DNA of 64,000 nucleotides. Origin: Byssovorax sp. (GTDB taxonomy: Bacteria > Myxococcota_A > Polyangia > Polyangiales > Polyangiaceae). The translations under genes and the position numbers were made by a program. Each line of letters opens with the position of its first letter. Within the stretch, counting starts at the first letter, position 1. The stretch spans positions 43,638 through 107,637 of the forward strand of contig JANYGI010000157.1 of the NCBI GenBank assembly GCA_025362495.1, given 5' to 3'. Of the stretch, positions 1 through 8,391 are shown piece after piece. The notes under the pieces were generated by a model that saw nothing but the letters and a program-made list of their open reading frames with translations, made no database searches and was not told the DNA's origin.

Positions 1-2
1 GC

Positions 3-722
3 AATCTTGGCAAGGTGACAGCCAAGATCACTGGTGAGTACGCCTCGCTCGAACGAGCGGTATTCCTGCCGACGCGTGAAGTGCTCTCGATCTTTCCTGG
101 TTTCGTGGAGAGCTGGTTGCGGCGCGAGTCGGCGTTCGATCGAACCTACTACGATCTCTGCGTCTCTCTGGGGTTGAAGCCGCTGCGTGGGCCCCGTAAC
201 CCCGCGCGCGCCGCCTTGCTCGGACCGATTGAATCCGCCCTGGATGCGACCGTCGTGGTCGAGAATGGGCGATTCTACCTGCGTCATCGTGACGGTAACA
301 TGGAGGCTCCGCTCGTCGCCGAGGGGCATCGCAAGCTCGCCATGATTGCGTACTTGATCATCAATGGATCGTTGACGCAGAACGCCTTCATGTTCTGGGA
401 TGAGCCGGAGGCGAACATGAACCCGAAGCTTGCCGCGCTGGCGGTCGAGATCATCATCGGGCTTGCCAATCAAGGCGTCCAGGCGTTCCTCGCGACTCAC
501 GATTACATTCTGGCTTCCGAGCTTTCTCTTGCTGTCGAAACCGGAACGGCGGCGCCGGGCGTCGCGGCGTTTCATGCCCTCGGCCGGGGGGGCGAAAAGC
601 AAGGTGTTACCGTCCAACGTGGAGATCTATTCACTGATCTCCAGAATAACGCGATCCTGGAATCCTTTGCCGCGTTGCACGACCGCGAACGACAGGCGTT
701 CGAGCGGAAGGAGGAGCAGTGA
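3..722 (+). CDS. AAA family ATPase (AAA_21 type), C-terminal part only
   Basis: The reading frame is open from the window edge, so the start and Walker A motif lie outside. A GTG at 15 is in frame but is probably internal. The visible part ends a P-loop ATPase of the AAA_21/OLD-like group: a signature-like EGHRKLA near 325-345, a Walker B-like stretch (FMFWDEPEANMNP) near 388-425, and an ATHDY H-loop near 495. Relatives often sit in anti-phage or toxin-antitoxin-like two-gene modules, where the ATPase controls a nuclease or other effector. The next open frame starts inside its stop (GTGA overlap), so the two were co-translated. That partner is broken. Family assignment is confident; a defence role is inference. 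Confidence 0.8.
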   Translation, partial: NLGKVTAKITGEYASLERAVFLPTREVLSIFPGFVESWLRRESAFDRTYYDLCVSLGLKPLRGPRNPARAALLGPIESALDATVVVENGRFYLRHRDGNMEAPLVAEGHRKLAMIAYLIINGSLTQNAFMFWDEPEANMNPKLAALAVEIIIGLANQGVQAFLATHDYILASELSLAVETGTAAPGVAAFHALGRGGEKQGVTVQRGDLFTDLQNNAILESFAALHDRERQAFERKEEQ

Positions 723-1160
723 AGACGATCGTCGAAGAGAAGATTTCTTTTTGCTTCGATGACCGGTGGCAGGCGGAGAAGTGGGATAGCACCAAGCTCT
801 ATCTCGAACAAGAAACGCCAGGAGAGCGAGCTTGCGCTCGAAATCGGTCTCAAGGTGCGCGACACCTTGGCTGGGCTTGTCGCCGCTGTCGCCAGAGGAG
901 CAACCGATCCATGGCTTGAACCATGTCTTCGAGCAATTCTCGCGCGGAAGCGGGCCCCACGAATCGTTGCGTGGATCGTGGAGGATGCGATGGCTCCGTC
1001 AGAGCCGGGATCGAAGCGCGCGACGAGAGAGGATGTCCGGCTCAAGCAGATGAAACAACGGCTCTCGTGGGTCACCCGTCGTGTATGGGTCGCCAGCCCG
1101 TTCGACCCGGTCATCCCCGGGGTGACCGCGATCAGTCTTCCCGGCGCAGGACAGAGCTGA
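719..1160 (+). pseudogene. Decayed partner of the AAA ATPase (frame-disrupted, probably internally deleted)
   Basis: A GTG start overlaps the ATPase stop. The first frame reads sensibly (KTIVEEKISFCFDDRWQAEK) to about 795. The plausible continuation (NKKRQESELALEIGLKVRD, then LKQMKQRLSWVTRRV) lies in another frame from about 807 to the stop at 1160. As I recall intact relatives, a central block with a nuclease-like LYLIEVKD motif joins these halves. Only a KLYLE scrap may remain here, so a deletion plus frameshift at about 795-807 is likely. The split into two frames is seen directly. The family resemblance and missing block are from memory. A sequencing error could explain the shift but not the missing middle. 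Confidence 0.5.
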
Positions 1161-1169
1161 CCTCTCCCT

Positions 1170-2684
1170 TCACGGCGCCGCGAGGATCTCGATCGCCGCG
1201 GCGCTCTTCGGCACGGGCTTCCTGGCGGCCGACAGCCGCCCGGACGCCACGTCGAAGCGCTCTTCCACGCTGTCAATCAGGTGCTTCGTCGCGGCCGCGT
1301 CCACGCTGCCGCCCTTGACCACGCTCACGCGCAGCGACGAGCGCTCGAAGGCGTCGGCGAAGAACGCGGCGGAGCTCTCCAGATCAGCCTCGTCGAGCTT
1401 CGTCTCGGCCTGGCGGTAGGCGATCATCACCCGAAGTCCATCGAGCGCGCTCGACGCCTTGCCGCCCGGCGCGGGCGCGCTCGGGCCGCGCGCGACGGGG
1501 GGCGTGATCAGCTCGGGATTGGAGTGCACGAGCGCGGCAATCACGCTCGTATTGATCGGCGCGACCTCGGGAGCGGGCGTGGCGAGGAGGCCAGACGCCC
1601 GCCAGATTCGCCAGGTGCGCGCAAACAAGGAGTCGAGCGTGACGGCGCCGCGGCCCGAGAGGCCGGCGACACGAGCGTTGTCGGTGAGCGACGCATTGCC
1701 GGTCTGACCGAGGCGCTTCAGCAGGGCGATGGGCTCGGGCGCGCCGGGCGCGGCGGCGATCTGGCGCGCGGCGGTGGGCGAGTCCGAGGCGAGCTTCTTC
1801 GTCCCGTCGAGCCACACGCGAGCCCACACCGCGAGGGCCTTCTTGCTCTTCTCGAGCAGCCCGTGCGGAGACACCGCGACGAACGGGACGAGGCGCGACG
1901 CGTCGGCCGTGGTGAGCAGGATGTTGCGGCGCGCGGCGTCGGCGGGCGCCGCGTCGCGATCGATGGCCGCGAGCGCGGCGTCGTCGGCGCGCGTGTCGGT
2001 CGCGACGAGGTGGACCGAGCTCGCGGGGATCCCCGCCGCATCGAGGGCGAAGAGGCCGAGGAACGCCGCGGGCTCGCCGGCCACGCCGATCATCTTCACC
2101 TCTTTCGGCTCGCCCTTCTCGTTGAGCGTGGGGAGCGCGTCCTTGCTCGAGATCACCGCCTCGCGGCCGCGCGACCAGCCGAGCACGAAGAAGGCCTCGG
2201 GAGTGAGCGCGCGCAATCGCTCGTACGACGCGACGAACTGGCTGAAGGGCACGATGGCGACGTCGGCGCCGTCCTTGTCGGCGCCGCCGCGCGCGAGGGC
2301 CGCCTCGACCACGTTCATCACGTCGGTGGCGATGATGCGGGTGTCGACGCCCGCGGCGACGAAATCGCTGGTGGGCGAGGGCTCGAGGCCGCCGTTCGCG
2401 AGCACGCCGGGCGCCGCGAGATCCCACCCGAGCGCGATGACGCGGAGCGGGCGATCGAGGAGCTTGCCCGGCCCCGCGTCGGGCGGCTCCGCGCTGTTCG
2501 ATCCCAGGGGCGCCCCGCTCGCGGAGGCGGCGGCCGAGGCGCTCGGGCTGGCGGAGCTCGACGCGACAGCGACAGGCGTGGGCGGCGTCGGCGCCTGATG
2601 CGGCGTTGTCCCGCGCATGATCGTGAGCACGCCGAACGCGGCGAAGAGACCGAAGAGCAATCCGAAGACGACTTTGACGCGCAC
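1170..2684 (-). CDS. Membrane-anchored solute-binding-like protein (NMT1/ABC-substrate type)
   Basis: 504 residues. An N-terminal hydrophobic segment (about residues 3-23) serves as signal anchor. A Pro/Ala/Ser-rich linker runs to about residue 75. A two-lobe periplasmic-binding-like domain follows, starting LRVIALGWDLAAPG, of the kind found in nitrate/taurine or thiamine-precursor binding proteins. A C-terminal segment from about residue 410 has no clear assignment. No permease or ATPase genes are adjacent, so transport is not implied; such proteins in myxobacteria may be sensors. It lies 54 nt downstream of the HtrA-like gene on the same strand, so co-transcription is likely. The ligand cannot be told. 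Confidence 0.6.
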   Translation of the reverse strand: MRVKVVFGLLFGLFAAFGVLTIMRGTTPHQAPTPPTPVAVASSSASPSASAAASASGAPLGSNSAEPPDAGPGKLLDRPLRVIALGWDLAAPGVLANGGLEPSPTSDFVAAGVDTRIIATDVMNVVEAALARGGADKDGADVAIVPFSQFVASYERLRALTPEAFFVLGWSRGREAVISSKDALPTLNEKGEPKEVKMIGVAGEPAAFLGLFALDAAGIPASSVHLVATDTRADDAALAAIDRDAAPADAARRNILLTTADASRLVPFVAVSPHGLLEKSKKALAVWARVWLDGTKKLASDSPTAARQIAAAPGAPEPIALLKRLGQTGNASLTDNARVAGLSGRGAVTLDSLFARTWRIWRASGLLATPAPEVAPINTSVIAALVHSNPELITPPVARGPSAPAPGGKASSALDGLRVMIAYRQAETKLDEADLESSAAFFADAFERSSLRVSVVKGGSVDAAATKHLIDSVEERFDVASGRLSAARKPVPKSAAAIEILAAP

Positions 2685-2738
2685 GCGATCACCCGGCCGT
2701 GATGGTGGAGGAGAGGACGATGGTACGAGCGTTCACTG

Positions 2739-4019
2739 TCACCACGCGCTCGGGCCGCCGCCGGAGCCGAACTTGCGGCGACCCGGGTAAACAGGGCGAA
2801 AGAGCTTCTTCAGCTCGTTCACCGGGACGGCGAGGTTGAGGTTCTGCGCGCTGGTCCCGAAGCTGCTCAGCGTCGCGGTGCTGATGCCGATCACCTCGCC
2901 GCGCATGTTGAAGAGCGGCCCGCCGGAGTTGCCGGGCGAGATCGGCGCCGAGAACTGGATCCACGCTTTGCCGTCGTAGACGCGGCGCGACGAGATGAGC
3001 CCGTCGGTGAGCGTGTGCTCGAGGCCGAGCGGGTTGCCGATCGAGATCGCGTGCTCGCCCACGACGACGGCGTCGGAGTCGCCGAGGTGCATCGGGACCA
3101 CGTCGGGGCGCGTCCCGCCGTCGAGCGGGGCCGCGAGGTTGATGTGGATCAGCGCCAGATCGGCCGCGACCTCGTCGATGAGCAGCTCGACGTCCTCGTA
3201 CACGGTGCCGTTCTGGAACTTCACGCGCACCGCGGCGGCGGCGTCGATCACGTGGTGGTTGGTGGCGATCGTCCCGTCGTTATCGACGAGGAAGCCGGTG
3301 CCTCCGCCCTCGCTGCCGTTCTTCTTGATGGTGACGGTGACGACCGAGGGCGCGAGCTCCTTGAAGAGATCCGCAGGGGATTTCTCGCTGCCTTTGACGA
3401 TCGGCGCCGCGACCCTGCCCGCGTCGACGACGACGGGCTCGGCGGTGGGTACGGGCGCGCCGGCGTCGATCGGCGCGGCGGCCGAGGCGCTCGGCGAGGC
3501 GGACGCGACGGGCGCCGGCTCGGGGCTGGGGATCGTGGCGTCGAAGCCGGCGAGGAGGTACGCGCCGCGCGCGAGGCCGGGATACCCCGCTTTCACCAGG
3601 CGATCGCCCTCGCGTCCGAGCATCGGCCGCGTCGTGCCGCCGAGGGCCGCGGCGATCACGAACGCCGTGAGCGTCCATGAAACGGCGAGGACGTCGCTCA
3701 CGAGGCCGCGCGCCCGCGTCGGATCGTGGTTCGGGAGCAGGCGATCGGCGATGAACAGCGGCACGCCGATCACCAGCACGACGGCGCCGATCACGCGGGC
3801 GAACCCGTTGTCGGTGACGCCGCCGATCAAGGCCATCACCGAGAGCGTCGCCGCGGGCAGGCCCACGACGAAGCCCGCCAGCTTGAGCAGCTTGTGCCCG
3901 ACCACGATCACCGGCCCCGGCGGCGACGCCGCCTGCCGCGCCGCAGGCTTCGGCGCAGCCTTTTTCGCGGGCTTTTCGGAGGAGTCCGGCTTGTCGGAAG
4001 GAGATTCGTCTTTGGCCAT
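2739..4019 (-). CDS. HtrA-like trypsin-family serine protease with membrane segments, no PDZ
   Basis: 426 residues from the ATG at 4019. An upstream TTG at 4067 would add 16 residues but has no clear ribosome site. The N-terminus is Lys/Pro/Ala-rich, then about three hydrophobic segments (residues about 40-125), an Ala/Pro/Ser linker, and a chymotrypsin-fold domain from about residue 215. The catalytic triad is visible: His in TNHHVI, Asp in ADLALI, Ser in SPGNSGGPL. The protein ends soon after the protease domain, with no PDZ domain, unlike DegP/DegS. It probably acts on periplasmic or envelope substrates while held in the inner membrane. The solute-binding-like gene downstream may share its transcript. 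Confidence 0.85.
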   Translation of the reverse strand: MAKDESPSDKPDSSEKPAKKAAPKPAARQAASPPGPVIVVGHKLLKLAGFVVGLPAATLSVMALIGGVTDNGFARVIGAVVLVIGVPLFIADRLLPNHDPTRARGLVSDVLAVSWTLTAFVIAAALGGTTRPMLGREGDRLVKAGYPGLARGAYLLAGFDATIPSPEPAPVASASPSASAAAPIDAGAPVPTAEPVVVDAGRVAAPIVKGSEKSPADLFKELAPSVVTVTIKKNGSEGGGTGFLVDNDGTIATNHHVIDAAAAVRVKFQNGTVYEDVELLIDEVAADLALIHINLAAPLDGGTRPDVVPMHLGDSDAVVVGEHAISIGNPLGLEHTLTDGLISSRRVYDGKAWIQFSAPISPGNSGGPLFNMRGEVIGISTATLSSFGTSAQNLNLAVPVNELKKLFRPVYPGRRKFGSGGGPSAW

Positions 4020-4079
4020 GGGAACGCTCGGGGCGGCGATGGGAGCCCGCGCACCCGGGGGCGTCAAGGAATCCGCGCT

Positions 4080-4709
4080 TCAGTCCGCGTTGCCTCGTAG
4101 CGCTTCGATGAGGAGGTGCATATGGGTGAACGATTCTCGGTCTGGATCCTGTTCTCGCAGAGAGCACAGGCGCCGAGCGTTCTTGATCGCCTGTTCGAGC
4201 CGCGGCAAGAGTACTGCGAACGGGCTCTCGTTTCCCTTGTCGTATCCAGGTAAATGCTTCTTGAGATGTGGTTTGAGCTGCTCGAATGTCTTGAAATGGC
4301 GATCGCCAAAGACGAAGTGAATCAGGTACCAAAGTTCGAGACACGGAGACGATACGGCCACTTTGAGCTTGTGCGGCCGAGCCTTGTCCAGCGCCGGCTT
4401 CAGCGTCTTGTGCGTGTCGACATCAACGACGCACCAGACTTGGTCCGCCGGGTTCCTCGCAACTCTACGTGCCTCACGGCGTTGAATTGCGTAGTCAATG
4501 ACGCTGAGCGGATCGCTGCCGCATTGTTTGCCGCACACTTCGACCTCAACCGTGCTCATTCTTAGGTGAGCGTGTAGGTCATTCAAGTAGTTCGGTGCCG
4601 ACTTTGAGTCTTCGCATATGATGAGAAAAAGCTGGTTTTGAGGCCGCTTGCCCGGCCTCCGAGAAAATTCTTGCTCGCTCCGGTCGCGCTTCTTCCACCC
4701 CGGTTTCAT
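4080..4709 (-). CDS. RloB-family (TOPRIM-like) protein
   Basis: 209 residues. An Arg/Lys-rich start is followed by FLIICEDSKSAPNYL, a VVDVDTH segment and LELWYLIHF. These are hallmark positions of the RloB family, whose acidic residues (E in CEDS, D-x-D) suggest a TOPRIM-like metal-binding nuclease fold. Its ATG overlaps the stop of the upstream AAA ATPase gene by 4 nt (ATGA), so the two are co-translated. RloA/RloB genes were named from Campylobacter restriction loci. The ATPase plus TOPRIM-effector layout also resembles PARIS (AriA/AriB). Base composition is visibly less GC-rich than neighbours, hinting at transfer. Family call is good; the anti-phage role is inference. Confidence 0.8.
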   Translation of the reverse strand: MKPGWKKRDRSEQEFSRRPGKRPQNQLFLIICEDSKSAPNYLNDLHAHLRMSTVEVEVCGKQCGSDPLSVIDYAIQRREARRVARNPADQVWCVVDVDTHKTLKPALDKARPHKLKVAVSSPCLELWYLIHFVFGDRHFKTFEQLKPHLKKHLPGYDKGNESPFAVLLPRLEQAIKNARRLCSLREQDPDRESFTHMHLLIEALRGNAD

Positions 4710-6022
4710 GCGATTCTCTCCTCCGCGGCATCGCTCGTGGTTTCAAATGCAAAGTGGCCCAGGAATGGAATGGCCCCGTACCGACCTTCAAGGTAGCCTT
4801 TTTGGAGCGCTTCGTTCTTCCTGGGCGAGAACTCGATCAGCGGATAAAGTTTGGTTTTGCCCGTCGAATCCTTCTGGGTGAACCAGATCTGATCGCGGCG
4901 AAAAAGCGCGGGATCGAGGAGCGTAGTATCGTGCGTGTTGAAGATAAGCTGAGCTTTGTTCTTGTTTACCAAGGGATCATGAAAGGCGCGGACGATTTCG
5001 CGCACCAAGAGTGGATGCAAACTGTCGTCCAGTTCATCTACCGCAAAAACTCCGCCGGACTCAAGCGTGGACACAAGAGGCGCAATAAGGCTAAAGTAGC
5101 GAGATGTGCCGTCAGACTCGCTAGCGATCATGTCGAATAGAATTTTTTTACCATTCGTACGAACATGCTCCGTCTGAATTTCGAGAAACTCACCTTCGTC
5201 TTTCTTGTGATCGCCCGGTCGAACCGACAGTAGACTTCTGGTGCGTAACTTGTTGTTCCCCGCGTCCGCTGGAAGTTTGCTGTGCTTGTGGACGAGAACG
5301 CGGTCAATACCGAGATCAGCGACACCGAGGAACTTGTTGACGAGGTTGGCAGAGTCGCCCCCTCTCTCAACTTGAAGCGCCGTGGCAAGTGATGAGATGT
5401 GCTTCGCTTGTCGGACGCAAAGATCCGCCATGATCCAGTTGAATATGGGCTCCAACTGCGTCTGGTTGAACTTCACCGCTACGCTAAGAAAGAGAGAGTT
5501 CGCCCGCGTCATGGCGTGAATTCTTGTTTTTTCCCCCTTAAGATGCGAGCTAAATTGAACTTCGTGCTTAGTCCCGTTCCATCTCCGATCAAACCACACT
5601 TGAGCCGTGCGGCGCGGGTATGCGAGAAGCCATTCTTCATGCACACGCTCAGCATCGATTGAGAACCCATACTGGTAACGTGTGCCGTCGAGGATAAACG
5701 ATGCCTCGAATCGCGTTGGAGCCGTTGCCAGTTTGGGATCGAGCAGGTGTGGCTCGTTTCCGGCGTGCTCATCGACCGCTGAACTCCCGACGAGACATCG
5801 AAATTCATTCAGCGCTCGCAGGATGTTGCTCTTGCCCGAAGCGTTCGCGCCATAAATCACTGCGCTGGTCAAGAGTTCGTGCTTGAACCCGACACACTCA
5901 ACGGCGGCCTGCCCCTCTGCGTCCGAACGGAGCTTGCTCGCCACCATGCTCAGCGTCTGCTTGTCTGCAATCGAGCGGTAGTTCTCGACCGAAAAGTCGA
6001 TCAGCATTCTCTGCACTTGCAT
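4706..6022 (-). CDS. AAA family ATPase partner of RloB (AAA_15/AAA_21, RloA-like)
   Basis: 438 residues from the ATG at 6022, chosen because GGGGG lies 4 nt upstream and family members begin shortly before a MLIxFSVENYRS motif (here at 6007). A GTG at 6073 would place the palindrome at 6049-6063 inside the gene. Walker A is YGANASGKSN, Walker B is VFAVDELDDSLHP, and the H-loop is NTHDTTLLD. A coiled middle separates the halves of the SMC/OLD-like ATPase. It overlaps the RloB gene by 4 nt. It probably senses a trigger and controls the RloB effector, by analogy with PARIS-type pairs. Lower GC than the flanking core genes suggests horizontal acquisition. Confidence 0.82.
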   Translation of the reverse strand: MQVQRMLIDFSVENYRSIADKQTLSMVASKLRSDAEGQAAVECVGFKHELLTSAVIYGANASGKSNILRALNEFRCLVGSSAVDEHAGNEPHLLDPKLATAPTRFEASFILDGTRYQYGFSIDAERVHEEWLLAYPRRTAQVWFDRRWNGTKHEVQFSSHLKGEKTRIHAMTRANSLFLSVAVKFNQTQLEPIFNWIMADLCVRQAKHISSLATALQVERGGDSANLVNKFLGVADLGIDRVLVHKHSKLPADAGNNKLRTRSLLSVRPGDHKKDEGEFLEIQTEHVRTNGKKILFDMIASESDGTSRYFSLIAPLVSTLESGGVFAVDELDDSLHPLLVREIVRAFHDPLVNKNKAQLIFNTHDTTLLDPALFRRDQIWFTQKDSTGKTKLYPLIEFSPRKNEALQKGYLEGRYGAIPFLGHFAFETTSDAAEERIA

Positions 6023-6048
6023 CGTGCCCCCAAAGTTAGCAATCAATT

Positions 6049-6063
6049 TGCACATAATGTGCA
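6049..6063. promoter_or_regulatory. Perfect 7-1-7 palindrome upstream of the AAA/RloB operon (candidate operator)
   Basis: TGCACATAATGTGCA is a perfect inverted repeat with a one-base centre, in a locally AT-rich stretch. It lies 27 nt upstream of the chosen ATPase start. A possible -10 (TAACTT, 6038 to 6033 on the minus strand) sits between it and the start, so the palindrome would cover the -35 region. A site here would suit a dimeric regulator, but no regulator gene is adjacent. The function is inferred. Confidence 0.45.
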
Positions 6064-6122
6064 TTTTTACCACTAGCTAGGGGGCCTTCTCCGCGCAATC
6101 TGTCCGCTTCGTCCGCCACGGC

Positions 6123-8282
6123 TTGCCACGCCCTGGGGAGAAATCTAAACCCTCGCTCGTGGCGACGGAACCTGAGGAACCGGTGGATAACGATGCGGTT
6201 GCGGCGAAGGCCGACGCGAGCGAGAGCACCGATCTGCTCGTCGCGAAGATCGACTCGCTCCCGAAGACGCCCGGTTGCTACCTGTTCAAGGACAAGGCCG
6301 GCACGGTCGTCTACGTCGGCAAAGCGAAGAACCTGCGCTCGCGCGTGCACAGCTACTTCCAGGAGTCGGGGAGCGACTCGCGCTACTTCATCCCGATCCT
6401 CCGGCGCATCGTGCGCGACCTCGAGACGGTCGTCACCGGGAGCGAGAAGGAAGCGGCCGTCCTCGAGAACGAGCTGATCAAGCAGCACCAGCCGCGCTTC
6501 AACGTGAAGCTCCGCGACGACAAGGACTTCCTCTGTCTGCGGCTCGACACCAACAAGGCCTGGCCGCGGATCGAGACAGTGCGAAGGCCCTCGCCCGACG
6601 GGGCGCGCTACTTCGGTCCGTACCACTCGGCGACGAGCGCGAGGCGCACACTTCACCTTGTGAACAAGCACTTTCAGCTCCGCACGTGCAGCGACGCCGA
6701 GCTCGCGTCGCGCCGGAGGCCGTGCCTCCAGTACCAGATCAAGCGCTGCCCCGCGCCGTGCGTGATCGACATCGACAAGGCCTGGTACGCCGAGCAGGTG
6801 CGCTCGGTCGCGCTGTTCCTCGAAGGCCGTCACGACGAGCTCAGCGGCGAGCTGACGACGCGGATGCGCGAGGCCTCGCGCACCATGGAGTTCGAGCTCG
6901 CGGCGATCTACCGCGACCAGCTCCGCGCCGTCGAGACGGTGCGCGAGACCCAGCGCGTCGTGGCCATGAAGGACGTGGATCAGGACATGATCGGCCTCTA
7001 CCGCGAGGGGAGCCTCGTCGAGATCCTGGTGCTCGAGGTGCGAGCGGGGCGCGTGACCGACACCGCGACGTTCTCGCTGCGTGGGGTGGAGCTGCCCGAC
7101 GACGAGGTGCTCGCGGGCTTCCTCAACCAGTATTACGTGGGGCAAGAGCGCATCGCCGTGGTGATCCCCGACGAGATCCTCGTCCCGATCTTGCCCGACG
7201 GCGCCGAGGGTGTCGCCGAGTGGCTCGGCGAGCTGCGCGGCAAGAAGGTGCTGCTCTTCGTGCCGCAGCGCGGGCCCAAGGTCGACCTCCTGGCGATGGC
7301 CACCGAGAACGCGGCGCACTCGTTCCGCGAGAAGCAGCGCGGCGGCGACGACATCGACTCGCGCCTCGAAGAGCTGCGCGATCGCCTTCGTTTACCGTCG
7401 CTTCCGCACCGGATCGAGTGTTGCGACATCTCGCACCTCGGCGGCGGCGACACCGTCGGATCGATCGTCGCGCTGCTCGATGGGCAGCTCGACAAGAAGC
7501 GCTACCGGAGCTTCAAGGTGAAGACCGTCTCCGATGGCGACGACTACGCCGCGATGTACGAGGTGCTCGGGCGGCGCTTTCGGCGCGGTCGAACCGCGCG
7601 GATCGAGGCCGCCGCGGCGGAGGCTGCGGCGTCGGTCGCGGTGGCCGTCGCGGCCGAGATCGTCGCCGCGAACGAGGCCGGGCTCGTCGCCGAGGGCGAG
7701 GGCGCGGGCGAGGACGCCGATCTCGAGGACGTGCCCGTCGCCGTCCCCGAGAGCGATCGCGAGCCGGCGCCGATCGAGGAAAAAACCCCGACAAAAGCCG
7801 GGCAAGAGTGGGATCTTCCCGATCTGTTCGTCGTCGACGGCGGCCGCGGTCAGCTCGGCGTCGCGCTCCAGGCGGCGCGCGATCTCGGGCTCCACGATCT
7901 CCCGATCGTCGGCCTCGCCAAGGAGCGCGAGACGGTGAGCGGCGAGAAGATGGTCGACCGCGTGTACCTGCCCGGCCAGAAGAACGGCATCCCGCTGCGC
8001 TCGACGAGCACGGCGCTGTTCTTCCTCGCGCGCGCCCGCGACGAGGCCCACCGCTTTGCCAACCACATGCGCAAGAAGCTCGGCAAGGCCCGCCGGCTGC
8101 GCTCCGACATCGACGACGTGCCCGGCATCGGGACCGAGGTGAAGAAGGCGCTGCTGCGCGAGCTCGGCTCGATCGTGGGCATCCGCGAGGCCTCCGACGC
8201 CAAGATCCTGGCGGTGACCGGGGTAACGAAGCGCCACCTCACCGCGCTGCGAAAGACGATTCCCGCGCCGGAAAAGCCGTGA
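6123..8282 (+). CDS. uvrC: Excinuclease ABC subunit C (UvrC)
   Basis: 719 residues. It makes the dual incisions in nucleotide excision repair with UvrA and UvrB. Visible in order: a GIY-YIG domain from about residue 50 (GCYLFKD, VVYVGKAKNLRSRV); a four-Cys cluster near residues 192-217 (C-x11-C-x7-C-x3-C) matching the UvrC iron-sulphur ligands; a UVR helix pair near 245-275; an RNase H-like endonuclease half (CCDISHLGG, LFVVDGGRGQL); and C-terminal helix-hairpin-helix motifs (VPGIGTEVKKALL). About 65 residues of Ala/Glu-rich low complexity (residues about 494-559) interrupt the RNase H-like part. The TTG at 6123 is the longest start; a GTG at 6159 is possible, and neither has a strong ribosome site. 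Confidence 0.95.
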   Translation: MPRPGEKSKPSLVATEPEEPVDNDAVAAKADASESTDLLVAKIDSLPKTPGCYLFKDKAGTVVYVGKAKNLRSRVHSYFQESGSDSRYFIPILRRIVRDLETVVTGSEKEAAVLENELIKQHQPRFNVKLRDDKDFLCLRLDTNKAWPRIETVRRPSPDGARYFGPYHSATSARRTLHLVNKHFQLRTCSDAELASRRRPCLQYQIKRCPAPCVIDIDKAWYAEQVRSVALFLEGRHDELSGELTTRMREASRTMEFELAAIYRDQLRAVETVRETQRVVAMKDVDQDMIGLYREGSLVEILVLEVRAGRVTDTATFSLRGVELPDDEVLAGFLNQYYVGQERIAVVIPDEILVPILPDGAEGVAEWLGELRGKKVLLFVPQRGPKVDLLAMATENAAHSFREKQRGGDDIDSRLEELRDRLRLPSLPHRIECCDISHLGGGDTVGSIVALLDGQLDKKRYRSFKVKTVSDGDDYAAMYEVLGRRFRRGRTARIEAAAAEAAASVAVAVAAEIVAANEAGLVAEGEGAGEDADLEDVPVAVPESDREPAPIEEKTPTKAGQEWDLPDLFVVDGGRGQLGVALQAARDLGLHDLPIVGLAKERETVSGEKMVDRVYLPGQKNGIPLRSTSTALFFLARARDEAHRFANHMRKKLGKARRLRSDIDDVPGIGTEVKKALLRELGSIVGIREASDAKILAVTGVTKRHLTALRKTIPAPEKP

Positions 8283-8391
8283 GAAGACGCTCGGGTTGCG
8301 CGAAGTTTCCCCCGGCGCACGGGCTTGGGTAGGCTAGCGTCTCGGGCATCCGCTTGTGGGTCCCCACCCGCTCTGTCACGCGAGGGTATCG

